Assembly (NCBI GenBank): GCA_016292635.1
Contig: JAEDIC010000008.1
Location: 11,609-75,608 of the forward strand
DNA length: 64,000 nt
Direction: 5' to 3'
From: Clostridia bacterium
GTDB taxonomy: Bacteria > Bacillota > Clostridia > Christensenellales > CAG-138
Part shown: positions 36,246-45,355 of the stretch, in pieces
Layout of the letters: each line of letters opens with the position of its first letter
How positions within the stretch are numbered: position 1 is the first letter of the stretch
The notes under the pieces: generated by a model
The model's database searches: none
What the model saw: only the letters and a program-made list of their open reading frames with translations
Told to the model about the DNA's origin: nothing
Program-made: the position numbers and the translations under genes

Positions 36246-38830
36246 AAAGTACTTCATCCAGATTTATAATACTTATAATTGTTTTGGCGCTCCTTATGGG
36301 TGCGCTTATTTATCAGCTTTATCAGGTTACCATGGTGGAAGGCGCCGAGTATGCCGTGGACGCCACGAACCGCCGCACCAGCACCATAGACATAAAGGGA
36401 ACCCGAGGCAGAATACTTGACCGCAACGGCGTTGTGCTGGCATACAGCAAAAACAGTTACAATGTAGAATTCCTTCGGGATGCCGACAACCGAACAAACT
36501 ACGACTCCGCCGTATATACCGAGTCCCTTATAAAGGCAATAGAAATAATAGAGGCAGGCGGCGGCGAGACCATAGACACATCCTACATCCGCAAGGACGA
36601 GGAGGGTAATTTCTATTATGACTGGGGCGTGGAAAGCCAGGCCGCAATAGTTGCCCGCTACAAGAATTTCTGCGAGGCCATGGGCTTCTATATAGAATAC
36701 GATGATACCATAAAGGACAAGTCCAAATGGGATACCAGCGAATGGCCTACAGCGGAGGAAGCCTATAACGACCTCAGGGCATATTGGTTTATCCCGGAAG
36801 AGCTGGGCTTTGAGGAGGCAAATAAGGTTATCTCCATACGACAGGAAGTTCTGCTGAACAACTATCGCGCCTATGAGCCTATCACCATAGCTTACGATGT
36901 GGGCATGGAGGTGGTGGCGGAGATAAAGCTCAGAGCGGATGAGCTTACCGGCCTTCAGACCTCTCAAAGCACAATAAGGGTATATCCCAGAGGCACAACA
37001 GCCGCCCATGTGGTTGGATACCTTGGCAAGACGGTTACCCCGGAGCTTAAAAAGCAATACGGCTATTCCTATGAAGACTATATAGGCATATCCGGCATAG
37101 AGGCAACCATGGAGCAGTATCTTACCGGCTCTACAAACGTGCATCAGGGCAAGCGGGAGCTGGAGGTAAACAAAAACGGCAGCACCATAAGGGAACTGTC
37201 CTATACCCCTGCGTCCGACGGCGACGATGTTATGCTTACGCTGGATATAGAGTTGCAGGCGGTGGTAGAGCAGGCTCTTACGGACCTTATAGCAGCCATA
37301 AACGAAAAGGAAGTTGCCCAGATTGAGGAGAAATACGCCGCATACGAGGAAAAGACCAACGGCAAGGTGGATGGCATAGAGACCGCTAAGACCGGCGCAG
37401 CGGTGGTAATGGATGTGAACACGGGACAGGTGCTGGCTATGGCGTCCTATCCTTCCTTCGACCCCAACTGGTTCATAGAAGGCCTTAGCGATGAACAGGC
37501 TGAGGAACTTTTCCAGAGCGAATGGGCGGCGGATACCACTCCGACGCGAAACAAGGCCATATCCACCAAGCTGGCCCCAGGCTCCATATTTAAAATGGTA
37601 ACCGGCATTGCAGGCGCAGCCGAGGGCGTACTGAACATAAATGAACAGATAAGCTGCGACTGGGAGTATATCATACGGTATACAGATGACGACGGCGACC
37701 TGGTAGAGGTAACCTCCAATGCCCCTAAGTGCCATCTTACCTCGCGATCAAAGATAGGTAAGCACGCCAACCAGACCCTTGCGGACGCGGTGAAAAACTC
37801 CTGCAACTATTACTTCTGCGAGGTGGCGAACCGTGTCGGTATCGATAAGCTGAACGAATGGGCCGGCAAAATGGGCCTTACCAGCAAAACTGGCATAGAG
37901 CTTACCGGAGAGGCAGAGGGTATAGTTGGCGGCCAAAGCATACTTTTTGACAATAGCCTTATGGGCGAGGACGGTACGCTGGATATATACAATCAAAAGA
38001 CCAGCCTGCCCGGACTTATATACCGCAAGCTGAAGGAAGAACTGATGCGCTTTATCGAAATGCGTAACATGGAGGTGGATGACGCTGCCATAGAAAGCTG
38101 TGCGAAGAGACTCATGGAGCTTCAGGATGGCTCCATAACCGGCGAGGGCGCCCAGATACGACGTATAATCAGCGATGAGCTGGGCATCCCGGAAGGTATA
38201 ACCCAGGAGCGAGACGACTGGATAAACGCCATAACTTCTCTGCTAAACGAGATACAGTGGAAGCCTACTCAGACCATCCGCGCAGGATTCGGACAGGGCA
38301 CCACCCTTGTTACTCCTATAGCCGTTGCCCGGTATGTAAGCGCAATTGCCAACGAAGGCACGGTATACGACGCCCATATTGTGGACCGTGTGCTGGATGA
38401 GGACGGAAACATTGTAAAGGTGGTTAAGCCCAGCGTATTCAACCAGATAGATATACCCGATGAGATATGGGACTCCATAAAGACGGGCATGAAGGGCGTT
38501 GTATCCCCTGAGGACGGCGGTACTGCGGCGCAGGCCTTTACGGATGAGGCGTTCATTGAAAAATACCTTGAGACTGAGTCCTTTGCCGGCAAGACGGGAA
38601 CGGCGCAGGTAGGCGCGCGAGCCACCAATATAGATATAGAAAATACTTCCTGGTTCGTGTGCTTTGCACCTCGTGAGGAGCCCGAGATAGCCATAGTGGT
38701 ATGCGTGCCCTACGGCCTGTCCGGTTCGTCCAGCGCTCCGGCAATTGAGGATATACTTTCCTACTATTTCGCCCAGAGCGAAAACGCCGCTCCGGAAAAC
38801 CTTGTGGCGATAAACGGAGTAACCGAATAA
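36242..38830 (+). CDS. Penicillin-binding protein 2 (class B elongasome transpeptidase)
   Basis: Monofunctional transpeptidase that crosslinks peptidoglycan during elongation. One N-terminal helix (about 8-27), a pedestal beginning TRGRILDRNG, and a transpeptidase domain with SIFK at 448-451 (active-site Ser448), SCN at 520-522 and KTGT from 784. 862 residues is long for PBP2 (usually 600-700). Extra length lies in an insert of about residues 90-190 in the pedestal and another (about 570-650) between SCN and KTG. The mreBCD-linked position supports the mrdA/pbpA role. ATG overlaps the mreD stop; CGGAGGAG lies upstream. Confidence 0.94.
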   Translation: MKSTSSRFIILIIVLALLMGALIYQLYQVTMVEGAEYAVDATNRRTSTIDIKGTRGRILDRNGVVLAYSKNSYNVEFLRDADNRTNYDSAVYTESLIKAIEIIEAGGGETIDTSYIRKDEEGNFYYDWGVESQAAIVARYKNFCEAMGFYIEYDDTIKDKSKWDTSEWPTAEEAYNDLRAYWFIPEELGFEEANKVISIRQEVLLNNYRAYEPITIAYDVGMEVVAEIKLRADELTGLQTSQSTIRVYPRGTTAAHVVGYLGKTVTPELKKQYGYSYEDYIGISGIEATMEQYLTGSTNVHQGKRELEVNKNGSTIRELSYTPASDGDDVMLTLDIELQAVVEQALTDLIAAINEKEVAQIEEKYAAYEEKTNGKVDGIETAKTGAAVVMDVNTGQVLAMASYPSFDPNWFIEGLSDEQAEELFQSEWAADTTPTRNKAISTKLAPGSIFKMVTGIAGAAEGVLNINEQISCDWEYIIRYTDDDGDLVEVTSNAPKCHLTSRSKIGKHANQTLADAVKNSCNYYFCEVANRVGIDKLNEWAGKMGLTSKTGIELTGEAEGIVGGQSILFDNSLMGEDGTLDIYNQKTSLPGLIYRKLKEELMRFIEMRNMEVDDAAIESCAKRLMELQDGSITGEGAQIRRIISDELGIPEGITQERDDWINAITSLLNEIQWKPTQTIRAGFGQGTTLVTPIAVARYVSAIANEGTVYDAHIVDRVLDEDGNIVKVVKPSVFNQIDIPDEIWDSIKTGMKGVVSPEDGGTAAQAFTDEAFIEKYLETESFAGKTGTAQVGARATNIDIENTSWFVCFAPREEPEIAIVVCVPYGLSGSSSAPAIEDILSYYFAQSENAAPENLVAINGVTE

Positions 38831-38903
38831 ACGGCAAAACCAAACTGAACGGTCAAAGCATTTGCAGAATGATAAATCCTGACGGGATATATTCCCCAAA
38901 AAC

Positions 38904-38932
38904 AAAAGGACGGCGGTGCGCCGTCCTTTTTA
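38904..38932 (+). terminator. Terminator of the mre operon
   Basis: An 11-bp perfect stem AAAGGACGGCG/CGCCGTCCTTT with a 3-base loop, followed by T-run. The next 177 bases to 39109 hold no gene I can support. Confidence 0.9.
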
Positions 38933-39109
38933 ACGTTAATCGTCATCATCTGTGCTACCCGAAAGGATTTGAAGCTTTGCGTCAAGGCGTCAGCCGTATC
39001 CGCGCTCAAGCGAAAACGGCTTTATTTATCAGCGGGCCGGGTTTTTTCGCTAATTCTGCCTATAGCCCCGATATCTCCTGTTTTTTGAGTGATAAACGGG
39101 AAATAACTA

Positions 39110-39571
39110 TTATTTCTCTTCCTTTATGCCAAGCTCCCGGCAGATGATATGGGCGGCCTCGGTAACGGCGGCTTCCACTATCTCGGTGCAGTATGCCTTG
39201 CGCTCGGGTGAGTTGCGGTCTTCATAGCCGGCGATGAGCTTGCCGCAGCAGGTAGAGCCGAATTTGGATATCATGGCATCTCCGAATTCTTTGGTGAGCA
39301 CATGGCAGTTGGTTATGGAAGGATCGCCGGGGGTGCGGCGGCCGAACAGGAAGCCTAGGCACATGGTTGCGCCGGCCACGGCGCCGCATATGCAGCCTAC
39401 GCCGCCCAGTCCCCAGGGGAATCCGGTGCTCATGGCGATGGCGTCGTCGGATATATCCAGCTCAAAATCCTTGCGGAGGGCGTATATGACGGACTCGGAG
39501 CAGGCGAAGCCGTTGTGGAAAATGTGAACTGCGTCCTTGCGCAGCGTGTCAAGATTGATGGACTGTACCAT
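39110..39571 (-). CDS. C_GCAxxG_C_C family putative redox protein
   Basis: 153-residue cysteine-rich protein. The hallmark is an N-terminal Cys (FACSE) followed by GCICGAVAGATMCLG, then a late pair of cysteines near FGSTCCGKL and another near AYCTEI. The family is annotated as putatively redox-active or metal-binding; its role is unknown. It is the second gene after marR on the minus strand (50-base gap) and has AGGAGG 9 bases upstream. Control by the MarR protein is likely. Confidence 0.9.
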   Translation of the reverse strand: MVQSINLDTLRKDAVHIFHNGFACSESVIYALRKDFELDISDDAIAMSTGFPWGLGGVGCICGAVAGATMCLGFLFGRRTPGDPSITNCHVLTKEFGDAMISKFGSTCCGKLIAGYEDRNSPERKAYCTEIVEAAVTEAAHIICRELGIKEEK

Positions 39572-39621
39572 TGCGGTTTGTTCCTCCTGATTGTGTGCTT
39601 TTTTTGTGTGGATGTATTGCT

Positions 39622-40083
39622 TTAGCTTTCCAGCCGTTCCTTAAGGTCGGTAAGACTTTTTTCCATTGACCGGAGGAAGGAGTACGCCGCGGCGCGCTCA
39701 TCGGGCGTTAACTCCTCAAGCATGGTGGTGAAGAACATATCGTAATCTATACTGCACCAGCGGGCAAATTCTTCGCCTTTTTGGGTGAGGGTGAGACGTA
39801 TGCAGCGGGTATCCTTTTTATCCCGGGTGCGTTTTATAAAGCCGCCGCTTTCAAGGCGGCGTATGGATACGCCGGCGGAGGCCTTGCCTATGCCGAGATG
39901 GGACGCAAGCTCGTTTTGGGTGGGGGCGCCAAGCTCCTTCAAGGCGAAGAGGACCTGAGGCTGTCCGGGGTATAGGTTATACTTGCTCAGCAGCAGCTGC
40001 ATACAAAGGGCGCTTGTATGCTGAAGGGATAAAAAGGCGCTGCCAAAATCCCGGGTGATTTTTTCTCTTGTTACGGTCTCCAT
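39622..40083 (-). CDS. MarR family transcriptional regulator
   Basis: Winged-helix dimeric repressor, 153 residues. Recognition region TQNELASHLGIGKASAGVSIRRLESGG is classic, and the wing reads RTRDKKDTRCIRLTLTQKG. The ATG at 40083 is preceded by AGGAA; the longer open frame upstream covers the promoter. It probably regulates itself and the downstream redox protein; signal unknown. Confidence 0.93.
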   Translation of the reverse strand: METVTREKITRDFGSAFLSLQHTSALCMQLLLSKYNLYPGQPQVLFALKELGAPTQNELASHLGIGKASAGVSIRRLESGGFIKRTRDKKDTRCIRLTLTQKGEEFARWCSIDYDMFFTTMLEELTPDERAAAYSFLRSMEKSLTDLKERLES

Positions 40084-40117
40084 GGGATTCCTTTCGGGAT
40101 TGGTTTCTGTATTTAGA

Positions 40118-40146
40118 ATGATAGACCTATTAAAACCGTATGTCAA
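40118..40146 (-). promoter_or_regulatory. Promoter of marR with candidate operator
   Basis: On the minus strand: TTGACA, 17 bases, TATCAT. The palindrome ATAGACCTAT (40121-40130) overlaps the -10 and spacer, a fitting place for MarR autorepression. Confidence 0.75.
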
Positions 40147-40325
40147 CATTTCAATTTTATGTTGCGGAAGGAGTTGGAAAAGAATCCGCCGCGGTGGAAG
40201 CAGGATAGAAAAAAACAGATGACTTGGTGTTCTCAAAGTGTGCATTTTGTGGTAAACTACTTTGGTATTTGATGATGCGGGAGGCATTCTCTCCGGCAAA
40301 AAATAGGATTTGGAGAAATATAACT

Positions 40326-42689
40326 ATGATGGAGCCCAAGATGATAATCCGCCGAATGGAAGAAGAGCTCAGGAGCGATTATCAAATCGAAATTGCCGAG
40401 GCAAATACTTATCAGCTGCATAAGGCGCTGTCCAATGCGGTAATGTACGCCATATCCGACAACTGGCGCAGGGCGCGGAGAAACCATGAGCACGTTCGCA
40501 GGGCATATTATCTTTCTGCGGAATACCTTATGGGCCGTATGGTGTTCAATAATCTGTACTGCCTTGGTCTGCTGGATGAGGTAAAGGAACTGCTCAGAGC
40601 AAGGGGATCCGACATAAATGCCCTCGAGGATATTGAGGACGCGGCCCTTGGCAACGGCGGCCTTGGCCGTCTTGCCGCCTGCTTCCTTGACAGCGCAGCC
40701 ACCCATGACATTCCTCTGGATGGTTACGGTCTCCGCTATAAGTTCGGCCTGTTCAAGCAGAGCTTTAAAGACGGCTATCAGGTTGAAAAGGCAGACGACT
40801 GGCAGCGATACGGCGATCCCTGGAGCCGCCGTCGTGACGATAAGACCGTTGAGATAACCTTTGCGGATGAAAAGGTACTTGCCGTGCCTTACGATATGCC
40901 CATAATCGGCTACGGCACCGACAACATAGGCACTCTGCGCCTCTGGCAGAGCGAGCCCGTTGAGGAATTCGACTTTAATCTGTTCAACGATCAGGAATAT
41001 GACCTTGCCGTTCGCCAGAAGAACAAGGTGGAGGATATCACCCGCGTGCTGTATCCCAACGACAGCACCTATGAGGGCAAGCTTCTCCGCTTCAAGCAGC
41101 AGTATTTCCTTTCCAGCGCCTCCATGCAGGATATTATCCGCCGCTATAAGAGGGTGAGGGGCAATGATATGTCCGGCTTTGCCGCCCATTGCGCCATTCA
41201 GCTGAACGATACCCATCCTACTGTATCCATTCCCGAGCTCATCAGGCTGCTGATGAAGGAAGGCATGGACTTTGACGCAGCCCTTAAGATCGCAAGGGCG
41301 ACCTTCAGCTATACCAACCACACTATAATGAGCGAGGCTCTGGAAAAATGGAATTACGACCTGGTGGCAAGCGTAGCGCCTGAGATAACCGGCATTATCA
41401 GCCGCATAAACGATGTGCAGAACGCCGAGCTTCGGGAAAAGGGCGTATCTCAGGAGCAGATAGACCGTATGCAGATAGCCACCGGCGGTCAGATACACAT
41501 GGCACGCCTGGCGGTATTCGCAGGCACCTATGTAAACGGCGTTGCGGAGATACATTCCGGCATACTCAAGAGCGACCTGTTTAAGGATTGGTATGCCGTA
41601 TCCCCAGAAAAGTTCCAGAACAAGACCAACGGCATCACCCAGCGCCGTTGGCTGGGCCTGTGCAATGGCGAGCTTACCTCCTTCATCAAGGACCGTATCG
41701 GCGACGGTTTCCTTAGGGACCTGAGCCAGATCTCCAGGCTGAAGGACCATATGGATGACGACAGCGTGGCCGGCTTCAATGCCGTAAAGCATATTAAAAA
41801 GGCTCGGCTTTCTGACATAATACGGGAAAAGGAAGGGGTAAATATACCCTCATCTTTCGTGTTTGATATTCAGGTAAAGCGTCTCCATGAGTACAAGCGT
41901 CAGCTGCTCAACGCCCTGTCCATAATGGATATCTATTATTCCCTCAAGGACGGAAGCCTTACCGACTTTACCCCCACGGCCTTTATATTCGGTGCCAAGG
42001 CGGCCCCCGGATACCTCAGGGCAAAGAGCATTATCAAGTATATCAACGAGATTGCCAAGCTGATAAACTCCGATCCCGATATGCAGGATAAGCTCAGGGT
42101 GGTATTCGTACAGAACTACAATTGTTCCTATGCCGAGCATATTATTCCCGCTGCGGATATATCCGAGCAGATATCCCCGGCAGGCACAGAGGCCAGCGGC
42201 ACCGGCAACATGAAGTTCATGCTGAACGGCACCGTAACCCTCGGCACCTACGACGGCGCAAACATAGAGATCGCCGAGGAGGCAGGGGAGGAAAACAACT
42301 ACATATTCGGCGCGCGTGTTGAGGATATCAACCGCATAAAGGACAGCTACAATCCCCGAGAGATATACGAGAGGGAATACCGTGTAAAGCGTGCTCTGGA
42401 TACCCTGATAAACGGTACGGCAAGCGATGGAGGCACCGGCAAGTTCCGGGAGCTTTACGACGCCATTCTCAACGGCACCAGCTGGCATAAGGCAGACCAT
42501 TACTATCTGCTGCTGGACTTCCTGCCCTATGTTGAAGCTAAGCTCCGCGCAAACCGCGACTATCGTGACCGCATAGCTTTCGGCCGCAAGTGCCTTATGA
42601 ACACCGCAAGCGCAGGAAAGTTCTCCAGCGACCGTACCATTGCGGAATATGCAAAGGAACTCTGGCATATCGAACCCACAACAAAGTGA
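40326..42689 (+). CDS. glgP: Glycogen/alpha-glucan phosphorylase
   Basis: PLP-dependent GT35 enzyme releasing glucose-1-phosphate from alpha-1,4-glucans. The PLP-lysine segment EASGTGNMKFMLNG is near residue 625, and the N-terminal half contains GNGGLGRLAACFLDSAAT. 787 residues, a normal bacterial length. I chose the ATG at 40326 (GGAG 11 bases upstream; the next ATG is directly adjacent); upstream codons are unlike the family. Codon choice suggests high expression. No other glycogen genes are nearby. Confidence 0.96.
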   Translation: MMEPKMIIRRMEEELRSDYQIEIAEANTYQLHKALSNAVMYAISDNWRRARRNHEHVRRAYYLSAEYLMGRMVFNNLYCLGLLDEVKELLRARGSDINALEDIEDAALGNGGLGRLAACFLDSAATHDIPLDGYGLRYKFGLFKQSFKDGYQVEKADDWQRYGDPWSRRRDDKTVEITFADEKVLAVPYDMPIIGYGTDNIGTLRLWQSEPVEEFDFNLFNDQEYDLAVRQKNKVEDITRVLYPNDSTYEGKLLRFKQQYFLSSASMQDIIRRYKRVRGNDMSGFAAHCAIQLNDTHPTVSIPELIRLLMKEGMDFDAALKIARATFSYTNHTIMSEALEKWNYDLVASVAPEITGIISRINDVQNAELREKGVSQEQIDRMQIATGGQIHMARLAVFAGTYVNGVAEIHSGILKSDLFKDWYAVSPEKFQNKTNGITQRRWLGLCNGELTSFIKDRIGDGFLRDLSQISRLKDHMDDDSVAGFNAVKHIKKARLSDIIREKEGVNIPSSFVFDIQVKRLHEYKRQLLNALSIMDIYYSLKDGSLTDFTPTAFIFGAKAAPGYLRAKSIIKYINEIAKLINSDPDMQDKLRVVFVQNYNCSYAEHIIPAADISEQISPAGTEASGTGNMKFMLNGTVTLGTYDGANIEIAEEAGEENNYIFGARVEDINRIKDSYNPREIYEREYRVKRALDTLINGTASDGGTGKFRELYDAILNGTSWHKADHYYLLLDFLPYVEAKLRANRDYRDRIAFGRKCLMNTASAGKFSSDRTIAEYAKELWHIEPTTK

Positions 42690-42710
42690 CATATTTATGA
42701 CATTTGACGA

Positions 42711-42736
42711 AAAAGGGGCCTTCGGGTCCTTTTTTG
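42711..42736 (+). terminator. Terminator of glgP
   Basis: AAAAGGGGCC pairs with GGGTCCTTTT across a short loop, followed by T-run. Confidence 0.85.
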
Positions 42737-42747
42737 TTGAATTTCAC

Positions 42748-42776
42748 TTTAAAAGATGGGCTTGCTAATATATAAT
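42748..42776 (+). promoter_or_regulatory. Promoter of the DUF937 gene
   Basis: TTTAAA, 17 bases, TATAAT within a very AT-rich stretch. Confidence 0.65.
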
Positions 42777-42822
42777 AATATATTGGAAATAACCTTTTAC
42801 AAACTGAAAGGAAACTAATACA

Positions 42823-43803
42823 ATGAGCAGCATCATCAACGTACTTGCCAGGGAACTTATGAACGACAGCTCTGTGAAGCAGATAGCCAAGGCTTCCGGC
42901 GTAAAGGCCAAAGAGGCGGAAAACGTTATCGGCAACGCTATACCTCTTCTGGTTCAGGCAATGTCCGACAACGCCGGCACAAAAGAGGGAGCGGAGTCTC
43001 TGTATGGCGCCCTTGGCGATCATAAATGCGACAAATCCGCCGCAGATCAGCTGAAGAACGCCGATACTGTGGACGGCGATAAGATCATAGGCAAGATATT
43101 GGGCGAAAACAAGCAGGGCGTTACCGATGCCCTGGCAAAGCAGGCAGGCATCACCCGGGGAAACACCGCCTCCATACTGGCGCTTCTTGCCCCCGTGCTG
43201 CTTTCTCTTATAGGGTCACAGACCAGCAATAACAACACTTCCTCCGGCGGACTGTCCTCACTGCTGTCCCTGTTCACAGATGACGATATCGGCCAGGATA
43301 ACGGCACTACCAGCTCCAATTCCGGCATGGGTGATATCGGCACCGCTCTGCTCATGAGTGCCCTTATGGGCGGAAACAGCAGCTCCGGCTCCGGCAATCT
43401 GCTTTCTTCCATGCTGGGCGGAGGTAATAGCTCCTCCGGTTCCGGTTTGGGCGGCGCTTTGCTGTCCTCCATGCTGGGCGGCGGCGGCAACTCCGGCAGC
43501 TCCACCGGTCTGGACGGCGCCCTCCTTGGCGATAACAGCAGCAACAGCGACAACGGCGCGGATCTGCTGAGCGCTCTCCTCGGCGGCGGCAGCAGCAATA
43601 ATAACAGCAGCGGCGGCAGCTTCCTGAGTTCCGTGCTGGGCGGTGGCGGCGGAAATCTGCTAACCTCTCTGCTGGTAGACAATATGTCGGATATGCGTTC
43701 TACCAGCGGCAAGAAGGCCGGCGCAAAGAAGAAGGTATCCGCCAAGGAGAAAGAAGCGGGCGCAAAACTGCTGGGTGCGGTGATGAAGAACTTCCTTAAG
43801 TAA
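42823..43803 (+). CDS. DUF937 protein with Gly/Ser/Asn-rich repeat region
   Basis: 326 residues. The N-terminal 125 residues form a DUF937 domain (YidB-like), all-helical, starting MSSIINVLARELMND. Residues about 135-285 are low-complexity Gly, Ser and Asn with at least five degenerate units of the form LLSxxLGGGxSSS; hydrophobic LLSSMLGGG cores alternate with flexible linkers. A lysine-rich segment and a short helix end the protein. Function unknown. The repeats could drive self-assembly. AAAGGAA lies before the ATG. Confidence 0.85.
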   Translation: MSSIINVLARELMNDSSVKQIAKASGVKAKEAENVIGNAIPLLVQAMSDNAGTKEGAESLYGALGDHKCDKSAADQLKNADTVDGDKIIGKILGENKQGVTDALAKQAGITRGNTASILALLAPVLLSLIGSQTSNNNTSSGGLSSLLSLFTDDDIGQDNGTTSSNSGMGDIGTALLMSALMGGNSSSGSGNLLSSMLGGGNSSSGSGLGGALLSSMLGGGGNSGSSTGLDGALLGDNSSNSDNGADLLSALLGGGSSNNNSSGGSFLSSVLGGGGGNLLTSLLVDNMSDMRSTSGKKAGAKKKVSAKEKEAGAKLLGAVMKNFLK

Positions 43804-43825
43804 TTTGCGATATAGCTGTTCTTCG

Positions 43826-43854
43826 TTGATATGAATGAAGAAAGTTGATATAAT
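43826..43854 (+). promoter_or_regulatory. Promoter of 43904 gene
   Basis: TTGATA, 17 bases, TATAAT. It overlaps an in-frame ATG at 43835, which rules out that ATG as the start. Confidence 0.75.
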
Positions 43855-43903
43855 TAATAAAGATGTGCCGCAAAGACACGAATTGAAGGGAGAAAATTGG
43901 ATA

Positions 43904-44728
43904 ATGGCAAAGAAGATCGAGCGTGAAATAGTCAAGGCGTCTTCTGCAAAAAAGGAGACCGAAAAGGAAAAGGCACCTGTTCGTGAAAAGAAGCAGGAAG
44001 TAGAAAAGGTAGAGCATAAGGGCGACAGGCCCAAGAGAGCTACCGGTCATCGTATTGCGGCTATCATTTTCTGGTTGTTGGCGATAGCGGCGGAAGTAGC
44101 CGTAATAATGCTGCTCAACGGCTATATGTATCTGCCCTATGACATTAAGACCCTCATCATAATCGGCCTTGTAGTCGATATGGTATTCGTAATTGTAGGC
44201 TCCCTGTTTTGGAAGAAGGCAAACCGCATCAATCCTCCTTCCGAGAAGAACAAGGTATGGTTCTTCCTTTGCAGCCAGATGGGCCTTATCGTAGCCATAA
44301 TTGCCTTCGTTCCCCTTATCGTTATCCTGCTGAAGGATAAGAGCCTGGATAAGAAGACCAAGAAGATAGTATCCGTAATAGCCGCCATCGCTCTGGTGAT
44401 CGCAGGCGCCGCTTCCGTGGACTATAACCCCGCTTCCGCTGAGGATCTGGCTGAGGCAAAGGTTGAGGCCGCAGAGATGGGTTACGGTGACGCGGTGTAC
44501 TGGACTCAATACGGCCGCAGCTATCACCTTGATCAGGACTGCCACACTCTTGCCCGTTCCAAGGTGCTGTATGAAGGCACTATGGACGAAGCATTCGAAG
44601 CAAAGCGCAATGATCCCTGCGATTACTGCGCTGACGGCGGCGCCGTAAGGTCTGCCGCTGCCGGGGAATCCGGCGTGCTGGAAGAAGTGGTTGAAGAAGT
44701 TGTAGAGGACCTTGAAGTGGTAGAATAA
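43904..44728 (+). CDS. Membrane protein with C-terminal Cys/His motif, unknown
   Basis: 274 residues. A charged lysine/glutamate-rich N-terminus (1-45) is followed by about four membrane helices (50-165), then an extramembrane domain (about 180-250) of the form YHLDQDC, then about 30 residues, then PCDYC, resembling the short Ada-type metal-binding motif found at the end of many secreted Firmicutes proteins. It ends in an acidic Glu/Val tail. No family name recognised for the whole. GGGAG lies 11 bases before the chosen ATG. Confidence 0.75.
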   Translation: MAKKIEREIVKASSAKKETEKEKAPVREKKQEVEKVEHKGDRPKRATGHRIAAIIFWLLAIAAEVAVIMLLNGYMYLPYDIKTLIIIGLVVDMVFVIVGSLFWKKANRINPPSEKNKVWFFLCSQMGLIVAIIAFVPLIVILLKDKSLDKKTKKIVSVIAAIALVIAGAASVDYNPASAEDLAEAKVEAAEMGYGDAVYWTQYGRSYHLDQDCHTLARSKVLYEGTMDEAFEAKRNDPCDYCADGGAVRSAAAGESGVLEEVVEEVVEDLEVVE

Positions 44729-44741
44729 CCTTACAATAACG

Positions 44742-44773
44742 AAAAGGCTCTCCGTTTACGGGGAGCCTTTTTA
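44742..44773. terminator. Bidirectional terminator between convergent genes
   Basis: AAAAGGCTC pairs with GAGCCTTTT, with T-run on the plus strand and the complement on the minus strand, serving both the membrane-protein gene and the GNAT gene. Confidence 0.85.
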
Positions 44774-44791
44774 TCGAATGACTTTTCTGCT

Positions 44792-45346
44792 TTAGGAGTG
44801 CAGATATTTTACCATGTATACCTCGGTTTTATGCCGTCCGTCCTTCATTCGGGAGCCCCGCTCAAGGCGGCCCCACTGCTCGAAGCCAACACTTTTATAG
44901 AGGGCAATGCCTTTGTGGTTTTCTTCAAGGGCGGTAAGCTCTATCTGCTCATAGCCCATATCGAGGGCGCACTGTATGCAGGCTTCCGTAAGCAGCCGCC
45001 CAAGGCCCAGCCCCCAGAACTCCTTCAGTACTGCAATGCCGAATACCGCCCTGTGATGGAACTTTATCCTGCCGCTGTATGGGGCGAGGGAAGCGTTCGC
45101 GGCAAGTATTCCGTTTATAAATGCGGAAATCTGTACGCTGTTTGGGCTGGCCAGGATGCTTTCAAGAAAAGCGGATTCGTATTCCGGCGTTTCGGTTATC
45201 TCCTCCGAATAGCGGCCCACGCACTCGGTTTCTCCGGACATGGCTTTCATGTAGCGTATCATCTGCTCCGCATCATCGGGGCCGGGGCTTCGGAGGGAAG
45301 CGATATCGCCGTTTTTCAATGTAACTGTGCGTTCCGTGTAGTTCAT
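44792..45346 (-). CDS. GNAT family N-acetyltransferase
   Basis: 184 residues. The acetyl-CoA pyrophosphate loop is VLKEFWGLGLGRLL near residue 106, followed by ALEENHKGIALYKSVGFEQWG (motif B) near 140. Resembles small-molecule or ribosomal-protein acetyltransferases; the substrate cannot be told. It lies 9 bases after the ComEC-like gene and shares its promoter. GGAG lies 7 bases before the ATG. Confidence 0.92.
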   Translation of the reverse strand: MNYTERTVTLKNGDIASLRSPGPDDAEQMIRYMKAMSGETECVGRYSEEITETPEYESAFLESILASPNSVQISAFINGILAANASLAPYSGRIKFHHRAVFGIAVLKEFWGLGLGRLLTEACIQCALDMGYEQIELTALEENHKGIALYKSVGFEQWGRLERGSRMKDGRHKTEVYMVKYLHS

Positions 45347-45355
45347 ATGGCGCTC

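Noticed and set aside
36254..37735. Long open frame antisense to the PBP2 gene
   Set aside because: It mirrors the codon pattern of the real gene, has no recognisable motifs and no ribosome site. The same holds for other long antisense frames, such as those over pnp, mreB, glgP and ygeY.
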